Shown here: positions 8,670 to 17,090 of the stretch, one piece after another
How the letters are laid out: each line of letters opens with the position of its first letter
Numbering within the stretch: the stretch's first letter is position 1
Assembly: GCA_038040485.1 (NCBI GenBank)
Contig: JBBPIE010000007.1
Location: 1 to 64,000, forward strand
From: Onstottus_B arcticum
GTDB taxonomy: Bacteria; Acidobacteriota; Blastocatellia; UBA7656
Length of the DNA: 64,000 nucleotides
Reading direction: 5' to 3'
Position numbers and translations under genes: made by a program
The notes under the pieces: model-generated
The model's input: only the letters and a program-made list of their open reading frames with translations
Database searches by the model: none
What the model was told of the DNA's origin: nothing

Positions 8670-9701
8670 ATGACGAAAGATCGCATACTCGAACAACTCG
8701 GGCGGACTCCGTTCATTCCTCCGCCAAAGCTGAGAAACGCGCACGCGCAGACGCTTGCGGGCACGTTCCTGCCGCGCCGGTTCAAGCCTGCCACTGAGAG
8801 CGCGGAGCCGCGCTACTTCGACACAGCAGACGGCGTTCGAGTGCTTGCGCATTGCTCGTGGCAACAGGAGCGCCAGTCGCGAGCGACTCTCGTCATTCTC
8901 CACGGTCTGGAAGGCTCCAGCGAATCGCGGTACATGCTTGGAACCGCCGAGAAGGCTCTGGCAGCCGGTTTCAACGTCATCAGGCTGAACATGCGGAACT
9001 GCGGCGGGACCGAGCATCTGACCTCGACTCTTTATCACGCGGGCCTGACTGATGACTTGCGGCAGATAATCGCGGAACTCGTAGAACGGGATGGTCTTCG
9101 GGAGGTTTACATCGGGGGCTTCTCGCTAGGCGGCAACGTCGTTGTGAAGCTTGCGGGTGAGTACGGAGACGCGGCGCCTGCCGAGTTGAAAGGCGTAGTC
9201 GCAGTTTCTCCGTCGATAGATCTGAACGCATCGGCTGACGCGATCGAAATGCGATCTAACGCGATCTACAACCTGCGTTTCGTTTTGAGCTTGAGGACCA
9301 GGCTGCGGCTGAAGGCGCGATTGTTTCCGGAGCGCTACGACGCTTCGAGTCTGCGAGGCGTGTGGTCCATTCGCAAGTTCGATGACGTGTACACCGCGCC
9401 TCACGCGGGGTTTGGCAACGTCGCCAACTACTACGAGAAGGCAAGCTCGCTTCAGTTCATCAGCCAAATCACCGTCCCAACGCTGATCGTTCACGCCCAG
9501 GACGATCCGTTCCTCCCGTTCGCGTCGTTCCGCCATCCGGACATCGAAGCCAACCCCAATGTGGTGCTGCTTGCGCCCGAGCACGGCGGCCACGTCGGTT
9601 TCATCTCGGCTGACCGCGAAGGCGAAGACCGCTTCTGGGCTGAGATCACGGCGGTTGAGTTTGTTAAGCTGATCAGCATAGATCCTGCAATGAACTTCTA
9701 A
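8670..9701 (+). CDS. YheT-like alpha/beta hydrolase
   Basis: This 343-residue hydrolase belongs to the YheT/UPF0017 (ABHD1/2/3-like) group. An N-terminal FIPPPKLRNAHAQTL leader precedes the LVILHGLEGSSES oxyanion-hole strand. The nucleophile elbow is GFSLGG, LIVHAQDDPFLP holds the acid residue, and APEHGGHVGF carries the catalytic histidine. There is no signal peptide, so it is cytosolic or membrane-peripheral. The natural substrate of this group in bacteria is poorly defined; an esterase of fatty-acyl esters is likely. It is divergent from the methylase gene with a 114-bp gap. Confidence 0.9.
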   Translation: MTKDRILEQLGRTPFIPPPKLRNAHAQTLAGTFLPRRFKPATESAEPRYFDTADGVRVLAHCSWQQERQSRATLVILHGLEGSSESRYMLGTAEKALAAGFNVIRLNMRNCGGTEHLTSTLYHAGLTDDLRQIIAELVERDGLREVYIGGFSLGGNVVVKLAGEYGDAAPAELKGVVAVSPSIDLNASADAIEMRSNAIYNLRFVLSLRTRLRLKARLFPERYDASSLRGVWSIRKFDDVYTAPHAGFGNVANYYEKASSLQFISQITVPTLIVHAQDDPFLPFASFRHPDIEANPNVVLLAPEHGGHVGFISADREGEDRFWAEITAVEFVKLISIDPAMNF

Positions 9702-9753
9702 ACACTAAGACACCAAGCCCACAAAGTCTTGGTGCCCTTAGTGCCTTTGTGTT
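9701..9753. repeat. Inverted pair of AACACTAAGACACCAAG word
   Basis: An arm starting at the stop codon of the hydrolase (AACACTAAGACACCAAG, 9701-9717) is followed by an imperfect inverse (TCTTGGTGCCCTTAGTGCC to TTTGTGTT, 9727-9753). It ends three bases before suhB, so it fills the whole gap between the two genes. Confidence 0.55.
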
Positions 9754-9756
9754 GAA

Positions 9757-10542
9757 ATGAGCTCAATGCTGAACTTCGCTATCCGAGTGGCCCAGGATGC
9801 CGGGCGTTTGCTTCGCGACCGAATGGGCACGAGCTTTGACATCAGCCACAAAGGCGCTATCAACCTCGTCACCGACGTCGACCTCGCAAGCGAAAAACTA
9901 ATCCGCGAAGAGATCGCAACTCACTACCCGCGCCATCAAATCCTCGCCGAAGAAGGCGGGCTTGCCGAAACGACTTCGGAGTACCGCTGGGTAGTCGATC
10001 CGCTCGATGGGACCACGAACTATGCGCACGGCTATCCGGTGTTCGCGGTATCGATCGCGCTCGAGTACCAAAGCGAAGTCGTGCTAGGTGTAGTCTACGA
10101 CCCGGTACGCGACGAGTTGTTTGCGGCTGAGCGGGGCGGCGGGGCGGTGCTGAACAACCGGCCGATTCGCGTGTCAGCGACGGACAAGCTGATCCGAAGC
10201 ATGCTCGCGACAGGTTTCCCTTATGACATCAAGACGTCGAGCCTGACCAACCTCGATCACTGGGCGAACTTCGCGATGAACGCGCAGGCGTTGAGACGCG
10301 ACGGCGCGGCATCGATCGATCTTTGCTATGTCGCAAGTGGAAGGTACGATGGCTTTTGGGAATTGAACCTCAGCCCGTGGGACACAGCGGCGGGCGCGCT
10401 GATCGTTCAGGAAGCCGGGGGGCTAGTGACTGATTTCAACGGCGGCGAGTTTTCCAACTACAAGCCTGAGATTGTGGCCAGCAACGGTCTGATTCACGAT
10501 CACATGATCGAAGTGATCAAGATGGGGAGCGGAGGAGCGTAG
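9757..10542 (+). CDS. suhB: Inositol-1-monophosphatase family protein
   Basis: This 261-residue enzyme of the lithium-sensitive phosphatase fold hydrolyses inositol monophosphate or a related sugar phosphate using Mg2+. The metal-binding motifs are present: ILAEEGG, the WVVDPLDGTTNYAHGYP signature and the C-terminal LSPWDTAAGALIVQEAGG. Two ATG codons, at 9757 and 9766, are both possible starts. The stop codon TAG at 10540-10542 lies inside the left arm of the next repeat, so that element supplies the end of the gene. suhB is used for the family; an authentic SuhB role is not proven. Confidence 0.93.
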   Translation: MSSMLNFAIRVAQDAGRLLRDRMGTSFDISHKGAINLVTDVDLASEKLIREEIATHYPRHQILAEEGGLAETTSEYRWVVDPLDGTTNYAHGYPVFAVSIALEYQSEVVLGVVYDPVRDELFAAERGGGAVLNNRPIRVSATDKLIRSMLATGFPYDIKTSSLTNLDHWANFAMNAQALRRDGAASIDLCYVASGRYDGFWELNLSPWDTAAGALIVQEAGGLVTDFNGGEFSNYKPEIVASNGLIHDHMIEVIKMGSGGA

Positions 10543-10618
10543 CATAGACTTTAGTCTGTGTCTTCGACTCGATAGAAGAGACCTCCGCGGAACACAGACT
10601 AAAGTCTATGCTACGCTC
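10535..10618. repeat. Type-A inverted-repeat element, copy 1
   Basis: A 27-bp perfect inverted repeat (10535-10561 and 10592-10618) has the core GCATAGACTTTAGTCTGTG, itself nearly palindromic at AGACTTTAGTCT. The 30-bp spacer contains GACTCGATAGAAGAGA, which occurs almost exactly, inverted, in the spacer of copy 3 at 60386-60464. The element overlaps the stop codon of suhB. Confidence 0.85.
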
Positions 10619-10640
10619 CTCACTCCTCAGGAGGCGCGGA

Positions 10641-11573
10641 ATGAGCAACACCCACATAATCATCCCAGCATCGACGTCGAATCTCGGCGCGAGCTTCGAT
10701 GCGTGCGGGCTTGCGCTGTCGTTGTATCTGCGAGTCACCGTTGAGCAGCGCGGAGGCGGCTTCGAAGTCGTGCCTTCAGGAGAAGGCGCTGATCAAGTCC
10801 CGACGGATGAGTCGAACCTAATCGCGCGAGTCGCTCGCCACGTCGCCGAGAATCGAAGCAAGAAGCTGGACGGCGCACAGTTGATTGTTCAAAACGATAT
10901 ACCCCTGGCTCGCGGTCTGGGCAGCAGCAGCGCCGCGATAATCGCAGGCATTTCGGTCTACGAAACGCTGAGCGGCGAGCGATTGACCGATGAAGAGATT
11001 CTCAGATACGCCTTGCACTTTGAGGAACACGGTGACAATCTAGCGCCGAGTTTGCTTGGAGGTCTCGTGGTCGCGTGTGTTGTTGAAAACGGCGAGGTCC
11101 GCAATCTCACGACGATCAAACGCGCGTGGCCCGAACAAATAAAACTGGTGTTGGCCATACCGGACTATGAGATGAACACTCACGAGATGCGCGAGGCCCT
11201 CCCCCAAAACGTTTCCTTGTCCGATGCGGTGTTCAACGTCCAGCGCGCCGCCCTCCTGCAAGCGGCGATCTCGGAGGAGCGTTTCGATCTTTTCAGCGAA
11301 GCGCTCCGCGACCGGCTGCACCAGACTCATCGAGTGCCGCGCGGCCCCGGTCTTGCCGAAGTGCTTCGAATGAACGACGAAACCGATAAGCACCCCGGTT
11401 TGCTCGGCGTGGCTATGAGCGGCGCCGGTTCGACGATGATTGCATTCGCAACCAAGAATCTGAGCGCAATTGGCGAGACCATGTCTGAGGGCTTCCGCGC
11501 GTACGACGTTCGGGCTCGCACCGTCGAAGTCGAGGTCGATAAACACGGCCGAAACATTGCTATCAGTTCTTGA
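10641..11573 (+). CDS. thrB: Homoserine kinase
   Basis: This is a 310-residue GHMP-family kinase. It phosphorylates homoserine with ATP in threonine biosynthesis. It has the N-terminal PASTSNLGASFDACGLAL stretch, the ATP-binding glycine-rich loop IPLARGLGSSSAA, and the C-terminal GVAMSGAGSTMIAF loop. I start it at MSNTHII because an AGGAGG at 10629-10634 is well placed and the upstream extension runs into the type-A repeat. No other threonine-pathway gene (thrA or thrC) is in the window. Confidence 0.93.
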   Translation: MSNTHIIIPASTSNLGASFDACGLALSLYLRVTVEQRGGGFEVVPSGEGADQVPTDESNLIARVARHVAENRSKKLDGAQLIVQNDIPLARGLGSSSAAIIAGISVYETLSGERLTDEEILRYALHFEEHGDNLAPSLLGGLVVACVVENGEVRNLTTIKRAWPEQIKLVLAIPDYEMNTHEMREALPQNVSLSDAVFNVQRAALLQAAISEERFDLFSEALRDRLHQTHRVPRGPGLAEVLRMNDETDKHPGLLGVAMSGAGSTMIAFATKNLSAIGETMSEGFRAYDVRARTVEVEVDKHGRNIAISS

Positions 11574-11582
11574 GGTCAAAAC

Positions 11583-12554
11583 TTGCGCTCCGATACACTC
11601 ATCATCTCAACGATCCTCGCGCTTCAACCATTGGGGCTCGCAAGCGCGAAGACCCACCAGACCGCGAGCCAAACCGTGCAACCTTCCGCGCCGCCACAAG
11701 TCAGCGCGGAGTTTCAATCCGAAGTCTCGCAACTTGTCTCCACGGGCTTGAAACTCAAAGAAGCCGTGGAAGCCAGTCTGGACGGAGTCTCGAAGCATCT
11801 GGCCGTAGTCTTCGAGCGCACAGCGACCAAAGATCCGACGCAACGATTCGAGTTCAGAATCCTCGAGAGCGATGGCAAGACCAGCAAGACGATCTTTAGG
11901 CGATCCGATTTTTTCTTTTCGTTTGGCGGAAACGGCGCGGGCAGAGTGAACGCGCCTGACATCAACGGAGACGGCTTGAAGGAGATCATCGTGCAGAGCT
12001 CGAGCGGCGGAAATTGCTGGGGCTGCAACCCGACTGAAATCTACCGCGTGTCCGGTCACAAGGCCGAGTTGATCGCGGCCGGCCCGATTCAAAAGATAGC
12101 CGACCTGAACAACGATGGCATCGCGGAGTTGCTGGTGGCCGACGCGCGCTGGGAGTCTTACGACGATCTCTCGCATGCTGCATCTCCGGGCGCAGTGATG
12201 ATCTACGCCTGGAAAGACGGAAGGTACGTTTATGCGTCGCGCGATTTCACCGCGTACTATCGAGCGGAGATTGAGCGAATTCGCTCGTCGATCGACGAAG
12301 CGAAGGCATTCATCACGACTGAAGAGTCTTCCGATGAGGGTTATGTCGGCGGCGCAATCGGACTCGCCGTCACTTACGCGCACGCGGGTGACGTCGAACG
12401 TGGGATCACTGAGCTGGAGAAGCTTCTGAGTCTGAACGCAAAGTCGGCTGCGCAGAAAAAGCATCGAGCGGTGATCCTGGAAGACTTTCGCAACGGCGAG
12501 AGCGCGAAGAAACTTAGAGCGATGAAGTACGGCGATGCGTTTCCATTGGGATGA
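11583..12554 (+). CDS. Secreted protein with FG-GAP-like calcium loops
   Basis: This 323-residue exported protein starts at a TTG with a short signal peptide (IISTILALQPLGLASA). It carries two integrin-type calcium-loop segments, DINGDGLKEIIV and DLNNDGIAELLVADARW, and a SGGNCWGCNPTEIY stretch that could form a disulfide. The C-terminal third is helical (VERGITELEKLL). It is probably periplasmic or surface-located. Its partner and role are unknown. It lies 9 bp after thrB but is unlikely to share its function. Confidence 0.65.
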   Translation: MRSDTLIISTILALQPLGLASAKTHQTASQTVQPSAPPQVSAEFQSEVSQLVSTGLKLKEAVEASLDGVSKHLAVVFERTATKDPTQRFEFRILESDGKTSKTIFRRSDFFFSFGGNGAGRVNAPDINGDGLKEIIVQSSSGGNCWGCNPTEIYRVSGHKAELIAAGPIQKIADLNNDGIAELLVADARWESYDDLSHAASPGAVMIYAWKDGRYVYASRDFTAYYRAEIERIRSSIDEAKAFITTEESSDEGYVGGAIGLAVTYAHAGDVERGITELEKLLSLNAKSAAQKKHRAVILEDFRNGESAKKLRAMKYGDAFPLG

Positions 12555-12569
12555 GTGCGCCGGTGCGCG

Positions 12570-13277
12570 TTACACGCCGCTCTTAATCGGGAAGGCTTCA
12601 TTCCCTTTCTCTCCGGGCACACTGCCAGGACCAAGCGCGCCAGCCACCACGTCGTGAGTCCTTCGCGCCAGCCTCCTCGCGTGCTCTTTCAACTCGAGCC
12701 GGCTCATCTCCTCCGGCAATCGCTCGACTTCAATCGGCGGATGATAGGTGACCGTAACCTTCCCCGTTCGCGGGAGCATTTGACCGACGGGCCAAACTCG
12801 TTCCGCGCCTTTGATCGTGACCGGCACGATGGGAACTCCGTGAGTCAAAGCGAATCGAAACGCGCCCATCTTGAAAAGCATCAGCTTGCCGGTCTTGGTT
12901 CTTCCGCCCTCGGGAAAGATCACCAGGGCGCGGCCGCTGCGCAGAACCGCCTTCGCTTCGCGCTGAGCCGCGCTGTCGATCGAATCGAGATTCACCGGGA
13001 ACGCGCCGAAGCTTCGCATCAACATGCCCAGACCCGGAACTTCGAACGGCTTGTCCCAGGCCATGTAAAACACTCGCCGCTCTACCGGTATCGTGATCCA
13101 AATCGGATCGAAATAAGTGAGGTGGTTTGGCGTGATGATGCAAGCGCCCGACGCTGGAATGTTTTCGACGCCAAAGAACTCGATCTTAAACAGCACGCGG
13201 CACAGCACGCGCGTGACCGGTCTAAGCACCTTGATCAAAAACTCCATTTCCGTGGCGTCTCCAGGTTGAGTGCTCAT
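12570..13277 (-). CDS. plsC: 1-acyl-sn-glycerol-3-phosphate acyltransferase
   Basis: This 235-residue membrane-associated acyltransferase makes phosphatidic acid from lysophosphatidate. The catalytic NHxxxxD box is NHLTYFD, and the second motif is FPEGGRTKTGKLMLFKMGAF. A third conserved segment, GVPIVPVTIKGAERVWP, binds the substrate phosphate. The length is normal. The gene is convergent with the FG-GAP protein, 15 bp apart. Confidence 0.92.
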   Translation of the reverse strand: MSTQPGDATEMEFLIKVLRPVTRVLCRVLFKIEFFGVENIPASGACIITPNHLTYFDPIWITIPVERRVFYMAWDKPFEVPGLGMLMRSFGAFPVNLDSIDSAAQREAKAVLRSGRALVIFPEGGRTKTGKLMLFKMGAFRFALTHGVPIVPVTIKGAERVWPVGQMLPRTGKVTVTYHPPIEVERLPEEMSRLELKEHARRLARRTHDVVAGALGPGSVPGEKGNEAFPIKSGV

Positions 13278-13377
13278 TAGACTACGTGACGTTGCCGAGC
13301 ATCAAGGCTGCAGGGAGACGGCTGACCGGCGCCGCAACGTAAGTGACCACTATCTTCCTTTCTTACGAGTCGCATCA

Positions 13378-13409
13378 ACCGCAGAGCCGCAGAGACGCAG
13401 AGACGCGGA
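13378..13409. repeat. Single copy of CCGCAGAGACGCAGAG word
   Basis: A 32-bp run of the motif CGCAGAGACGCAGAGACGC lies in the 200-bp divergent gap between plsC and the HD hydrolase. It is the same word family as at 2051-2137 and 52584-52658, but only one arm is present here. Confidence 0.5.
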
Positions 13410-13477
13410 CTCTGGTTCTTGCACATCGCTTGTTGTCTGTAGTTTTCGCGCTCTGTTAGAGTTCGATCGGTTAAAGG

Positions 13478-14056
13478 ATGAACTACGAAGAGATATTTCA
13501 GCGATTGACTGAGCGTTTGGCAACGGAGTTGACGGACACGGATCTTGCTCTTGTTGGGCAAGCATTCGACGTCGCCCGTGTTGCGCACGACGGACAGGTC
13601 CGCGACGAAGGCACGCCATACATCGTTCACCCGGTGCGAGTGGCGGCAGCGCTGGTGAACGAGGTTAAGGTCTTCACTCCGAGTCTGGTGTGCGCGGCTT
13701 TGCTTCACGACGTGATCGAAGATAGCGCGACAACTCGCGAACAGCTCGCAGAGATGTTCAACAAAGAGATCGCCGAAGTCGTGTGGCTGCTGACCAAGCT
13801 TGAAGACGTGAGTCGCGCGGACTACCTCGGGGCCATCGAAGCGGCGGGTTCAACTGGCGCGCCCATTGTTAAGCTCTGTGACCGGCTGGACAACTTGCGG
13901 TACCTCACCTGTTCATCCAGGACCGAGAAGATACGTCGCTACATCCGCACAACTGAGGCTTACTACCTGCCAATGGCGGCGCGAACAAACGCGTACGTTC
14001 ACGATCAGATGGAACTCCTGCTCGACGTAGCCCGCGAAGCAGTCCGTAGTCGGTAG
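13478..14056 (+). CDS. Small alarmone hydrolase (RelA/SpoT HD domain, Mesh1-like)
   Basis: This 192-residue stand-alone HD-domain hydrolase has the motifs of the SpoT (p)ppGpp 3'-pyrophosphohydrolase domain. They are AHDGQVRDEGTPYIVHPVRV, the HD doublet in ALLHDVIEDS, and the KLCDRLDNLRYL ED/N-type motif. It has no synthetase, TGS or ACT domain. It probably trims (p)ppGpp or a related nucleotide and could balance stress signalling. The last residues (VRSR, then TAG at 14054-14056) are read from the GTAGTCCG-type repeat that follows, so the native C-terminus may have been altered. Confidence 0.87.
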   Translation: MNYEEIFQRLTERLATELTDTDLALVGQAFDVARVAHDGQVRDEGTPYIVHPVRVAAALVNEVKVFTPSLVCAALLHDVIEDSATTREQLAEMFNKEIAEVVWLLTKLEDVSRADYLGAIEAAGSTGAPIVKLCDRLDNLRYLTCSSRTEKIRRYIRTTEAYYLPMAARTNAYVHDQMELLLDVAREAVRSR

Positions 14057-14146
14057 TCCGTGGTCAGTAGTTCGTAAGCGCGCGGCCGTGAGATTCACAG
14101 ACTTTCGCCGACGAGCTACGGACTACTGACTACGGACTACGGACTT
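14044..14146. repeat. Inverted pair of GTAGTCCGTAGTC word, copy 1
   Basis: The left arm is about 14044-14074 (CCGTAGTCGGTAGTCCGTGG). The right arm is 14113-14146 (GAGCTACGGACTACTGAC and its continuation). It begins inside the alarmone hydrolase gene. A second locus is at 49579-49708. Confidence 0.7.
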
Positions 14147-14192
14147 CCCTGTAAGTGCCTGATTCTTCGCCCGGTTTTGCCTCGTTTCCGCT

Positions 14193-14221
14193 TTGAAAAT
14201 CGCGCCTGAATCCGATACAAT
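14193..14221 (+). promoter_or_regulatory. Sigma-70-type promoter of gyrA
   Basis: A -35 TTGAAA at 14193-14198 and a -10 TACAAT at 14216-14221 are separated by exactly 17 bases. They lie about 127 bp upstream of gyrA on the same strand. Both hexamers are within one or two bases of consensus. This is inferred from sequence only. Confidence 0.6.
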
Positions 14222-14347
14222 TTCACTTGCTTAATTGGGTTAGAAATTCCAGTACACCACGGTTCGAATAGACCGGGCAAGATGTCCGGATCGGTAGAAT
14301 AATGTCCGCCCGCGAGGCGCGGACTGGGCGAGTCGAGAGAAAGAAAA

Positions 14348-16804
14348 ATGTCAGAAGCCGCACACAAAATACCAGTCAACATAGAAGAAGAGATGAAGCG
14401 TAGTTACCTCGACTACGCGATGAGCGTCATCATCGGCCGCGCGCTACCCGACGCGCGTGACGGGCTTAAGCCGGTTCACCGCCGGATACTTTTTTCCATG
14501 CACGAGATCGGTCTGAATCCGGGCAAGCCGTTCAAGAAGTCGGCCACCGTAGTCGGCGCCGTGCTTGGCAACTATCATCCGCACGGAGACTCAGCCGTCT
14601 ACGATGCGTTGGTGCGAATGGCGCAAGACTTCTCGATGCGCTATCCGCTGGTGCACGGACAGGGCAACTTCGGCTCGGTCGATGGCGACCCGCCGGCTGC
14701 GTACCGGTATACAGAAGCCAAGCTCACTCGGATTGCGACCGAGATGCTGGCCGACATCGACAAAGAGACAGTCGACTTCGTCCCCAACTACGACGAGTCG
14801 CGCGAAGAGCCGACCGTCCTGCCGACTCGTTATCCGAACCTGCTGGTGAACGGCTCGTCGGGCATCGCAGTCGGGATGGCGACGAACATCCCTCCTCACA
14901 ACCTCGGCGAGGTCATCGAGGCGACGATCTACCTGATTCAGAATCCAAACGCTCGGCTATCGACGTTGATGGGAATGATGCCCGGCCCGGACTTCCCGAC
15001 CGGTGGATTCATCTACGGACGCGAAGGGATAAAGAGCGCTTACGAGACCGGGCGCGGCTCGATCGTGATGCGCGCACGGGCGGCGATCGAACACATAGGG
15101 CGCACGGCCGATAAGATGGCCATCATCGTCACCGAGATTCCCTATCAGGTCAACAAAGCCCGGCTGCTCGAACGAATCGCCGAGCTGACCAACGAAAAGA
15201 AGATCGAGGGCATCTCGGATTTGCGCGACGAATCTGACCGCGACGGCATGCGCATAGTCATCGAGATGAAGCGCGATGCGATGCCGGACCTCGTGCTTAA
15301 CAACCTCTACAAGCTCACGCCGATGCAGCAGTCGTTCGGCGTCATCAACCTGTCGATCGTCAACGGCCAACCACGCGAGTTGAACCTGATCCAGACGCTG
15401 AACATCTTTTTCGAGCATCGCCGGGAGGTGGTCATTCGCCGCACGAAATACGAGCTAAAGAAGGCCGAAGCTCGTGCGCACATCCTGGAAGGCTTGAAGA
15501 AGGCGCTCGACAACCTGGACGCGGTGATCGCACTGATTCGCAAGTCGAAGAACGGGCCCGAAGCTCGTGAAGCCTTGATGGCCCGCTTCCAGTTCAGCGA
15601 GCTACAGGCGCGCGCGATCCTCGAGATGCAGTTGCAGAAGCTGACCGGACTCGAACGGCAGAAGCTGATTGACGAATACAAGGAAGTCATTCAGCAGATA
15701 GCCGAGCTGAACGAGATACTCGAAAACGAATCGGTGTTGCGCACCTTGATCGTCAAAGAACTACGCGAAGTCCAAAAGGAGTACGCGGACAAACGCCGAA
15801 CCGAGATCATCGAAGCGGGCGGCGAGCTGTCGCTAGAAGATTTGATCGCCGACGAAGACATGGCTATCACGGTCACTCACTCGGGCTACATCAAGCGGAC
15901 GCCGGCGTCGGTCTATCGCGCGCAACGCCGGGGCGGCACGGGCCGCAAGGGTGCTTCGACGAGAACCGACGACATCGTCGACCACATATTTGTGGCGTCG
16001 GCTCACAGCTACATCATGATCTTCACCGATCGCGGCCAGGTGTATCGCTTGAAGGTCCACGAGATTCCTGACGCGGCGGCAGCCGGACGAGGCAAGGCAA
16101 TCGTCAACCTTGTAAACATTCCAAAAGAGGAGAAGCTTGCCGCAATCGTTCCGGTGCGTGAGTTTGTCGAAGGCAGACACGTCGTGCTTGCGACTCGAAA
16201 GGGCACGATCAAAAAGACCGAGCTTTCAAAATTCGCCAACATCCGGGCCGGTGGGATTATCGCGATGGGAGTCGAAGCCGATGACGAGTTGATAGCCACC
16301 GAGATCACCGACGGGAAGAAGAAGATCTTCCTTGCTACTCACGAGGGTATGGCGATTTGCTTCGAGGAATCCAGGCTGCGATCGCGGGGACGTCAGGCCT
16401 ATGGACAGCGGGGAATTAGACTTAAGAAGAACGACTACGTGATAAGCGTCGCCGCGGTCAGTGACGATGCGGAGATGTTGTCGATCTCCGAGCACGGTTT
16501 CGGGAAACGTACTGAGCTCAAGGAGTATCGCGTCACGTCTCAGGGCGGCAGCGGCGTTATCAACATGAAAACCAGCGACCGAAACGGACTCGTGGTGGCG
16601 GTGCTACCGGTCAATGACGAAAGTCAGCTCTTGATCATAACCAATTTCGGCAAGCTGATTCGCGTCGACGCCAGAGGCATACGAGTCTCGGGCCGCTCTA
16701 CTCAAGGCGTGAAACTGATCGACACATCGGACGGCGACCTGGTTTCGTCGGCCTCACTGATCGAACGCCAGGTGGACGCGACGAACGGAGCCGAGGAGGA
16801 GTAG
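14348..16804 (+). CDS. gyrA: DNA gyrase subunit A
   Basis: This 818-residue type IIA topoisomerase subunit breaks and rejoins DNA. The active-site tyrosine is Y121, in AAYRYTEAKL. The quinolone-resistance region HPHGDSAVYD has the usual drug-sensitive serine (S82) and aspartate (D86). The C-terminal beta-pinwheel holds a GyrA box variant, QRRGGTGRKG, near residue 525. This marks GyrA rather than ParC, although a threonine replaces the usual lysine. gyrB is not in the window. The start ATG at 14348 follows AGAGAAAGAAAA. A polypurine tract begins immediately after the stop. Confidence 0.97.
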   Translation: MSEAAHKIPVNIEEEMKRSYLDYAMSVIIGRALPDARDGLKPVHRRILFSMHEIGLNPGKPFKKSATVVGAVLGNYHPHGDSAVYDALVRMAQDFSMRYPLVHGQGNFGSVDGDPPAAYRYTEAKLTRIATEMLADIDKETVDFVPNYDESREEPTVLPTRYPNLLVNGSSGIAVGMATNIPPHNLGEVIEATIYLIQNPNARLSTLMGMMPGPDFPTGGFIYGREGIKSAYETGRGSIVMRARAAIEHIGRTADKMAIIVTEIPYQVNKARLLERIAELTNEKKIEGISDLRDESDRDGMRIVIEMKRDAMPDLVLNNLYKLTPMQQSFGVINLSIVNGQPRELNLIQTLNIFFEHRREVVIRRTKYELKKAEARAHILEGLKKALDNLDAVIALIRKSKNGPEAREALMARFQFSELQARAILEMQLQKLTGLERQKLIDEYKEVIQQIAELNEILENESVLRTLIVKELREVQKEYADKRRTEIIEAGGELSLEDLIADEDMAITVTHSGYIKRTPASVYRAQRRGGTGRKGASTRTDDIVDHIFVASAHSYIMIFTDRGQVYRLKVHEIPDAAAAGRGKAIVNLVNIPKEEKLAAIVPVREFVEGRHVVLATRKGTIKKTELSKFANIRAGGIIAMGVEADDELIATEITDGKKKIFLATHEGMAICFEESRLRSRGRQAYGQRGIRLKKNDYVISVAAVSDDAEMLSISEHGFGKRTELKEYRVTSQGGSGVINMKTSDRNGLVVAVLPVNDESQLLIITNFGKLIRVDARGIRVSGRSTQGVKLIDTSDGDLVSSASLIERQVDATNGAEEE

Positions 16805-16805
16805 C

Positions 16806-17090
16806 GGGAGGGGAGATGGGGCGACGGTGCGAAGGGGAAAAGGGGCGAAGGGGCGCTGAGGCGAACGGTATTCCGAGACTCCCCTTCTCCGACTCGCCGC
16901 GTCGCCCCATTTCCCCTTCTCTCCTTCCCCCCGTCGCCCCTTCTTCCTGTCGCCCCTTCGCGCCTTCTCCCCTTCCCCCCGTCGCCCCTTCTCCCCTTCC
17001 CCCCGTCGCCTCTTCTCCCCTTCGCCCCTTCGCGCCTTCTCCCCTTCCCCCCGTCGCCCCTTCTCCCGCTCTCCCCGTCTCCCCCTCTCC
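16806..17090. repeat. Polypurine/polypyrimidine minisatellite
   Basis: A purine-rich arm (GAAGGGGCGAAGGGG units, about 16806-16857) is followed by a long pyrimidine-rich arm of CCCCTTCTCCCCTTCCCCCC units with GTCGCCCC spacers (about 16880-17090). The arms are inverted relative to each other. On the plus strand the pyrimidine arm encodes a repetitive PSPLPPVA-like peptide at the start of the next gene. Confidence 0.8.

Noticed and set aside
8556..9038. 161-residue N-terminal extension of the methylase
   Set aside because: It reads antisense through the hydrolase gene and is compositionally unlike a protein; the methylase fold begins after MVQARAK.
14250..14275. GGTTCGAAT resembling a tRNA T-loop upstream of gyrA
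   Set aside because: The flanking bases do not form a T-stem and no acceptor, D- or anticodon arm can be built around it.
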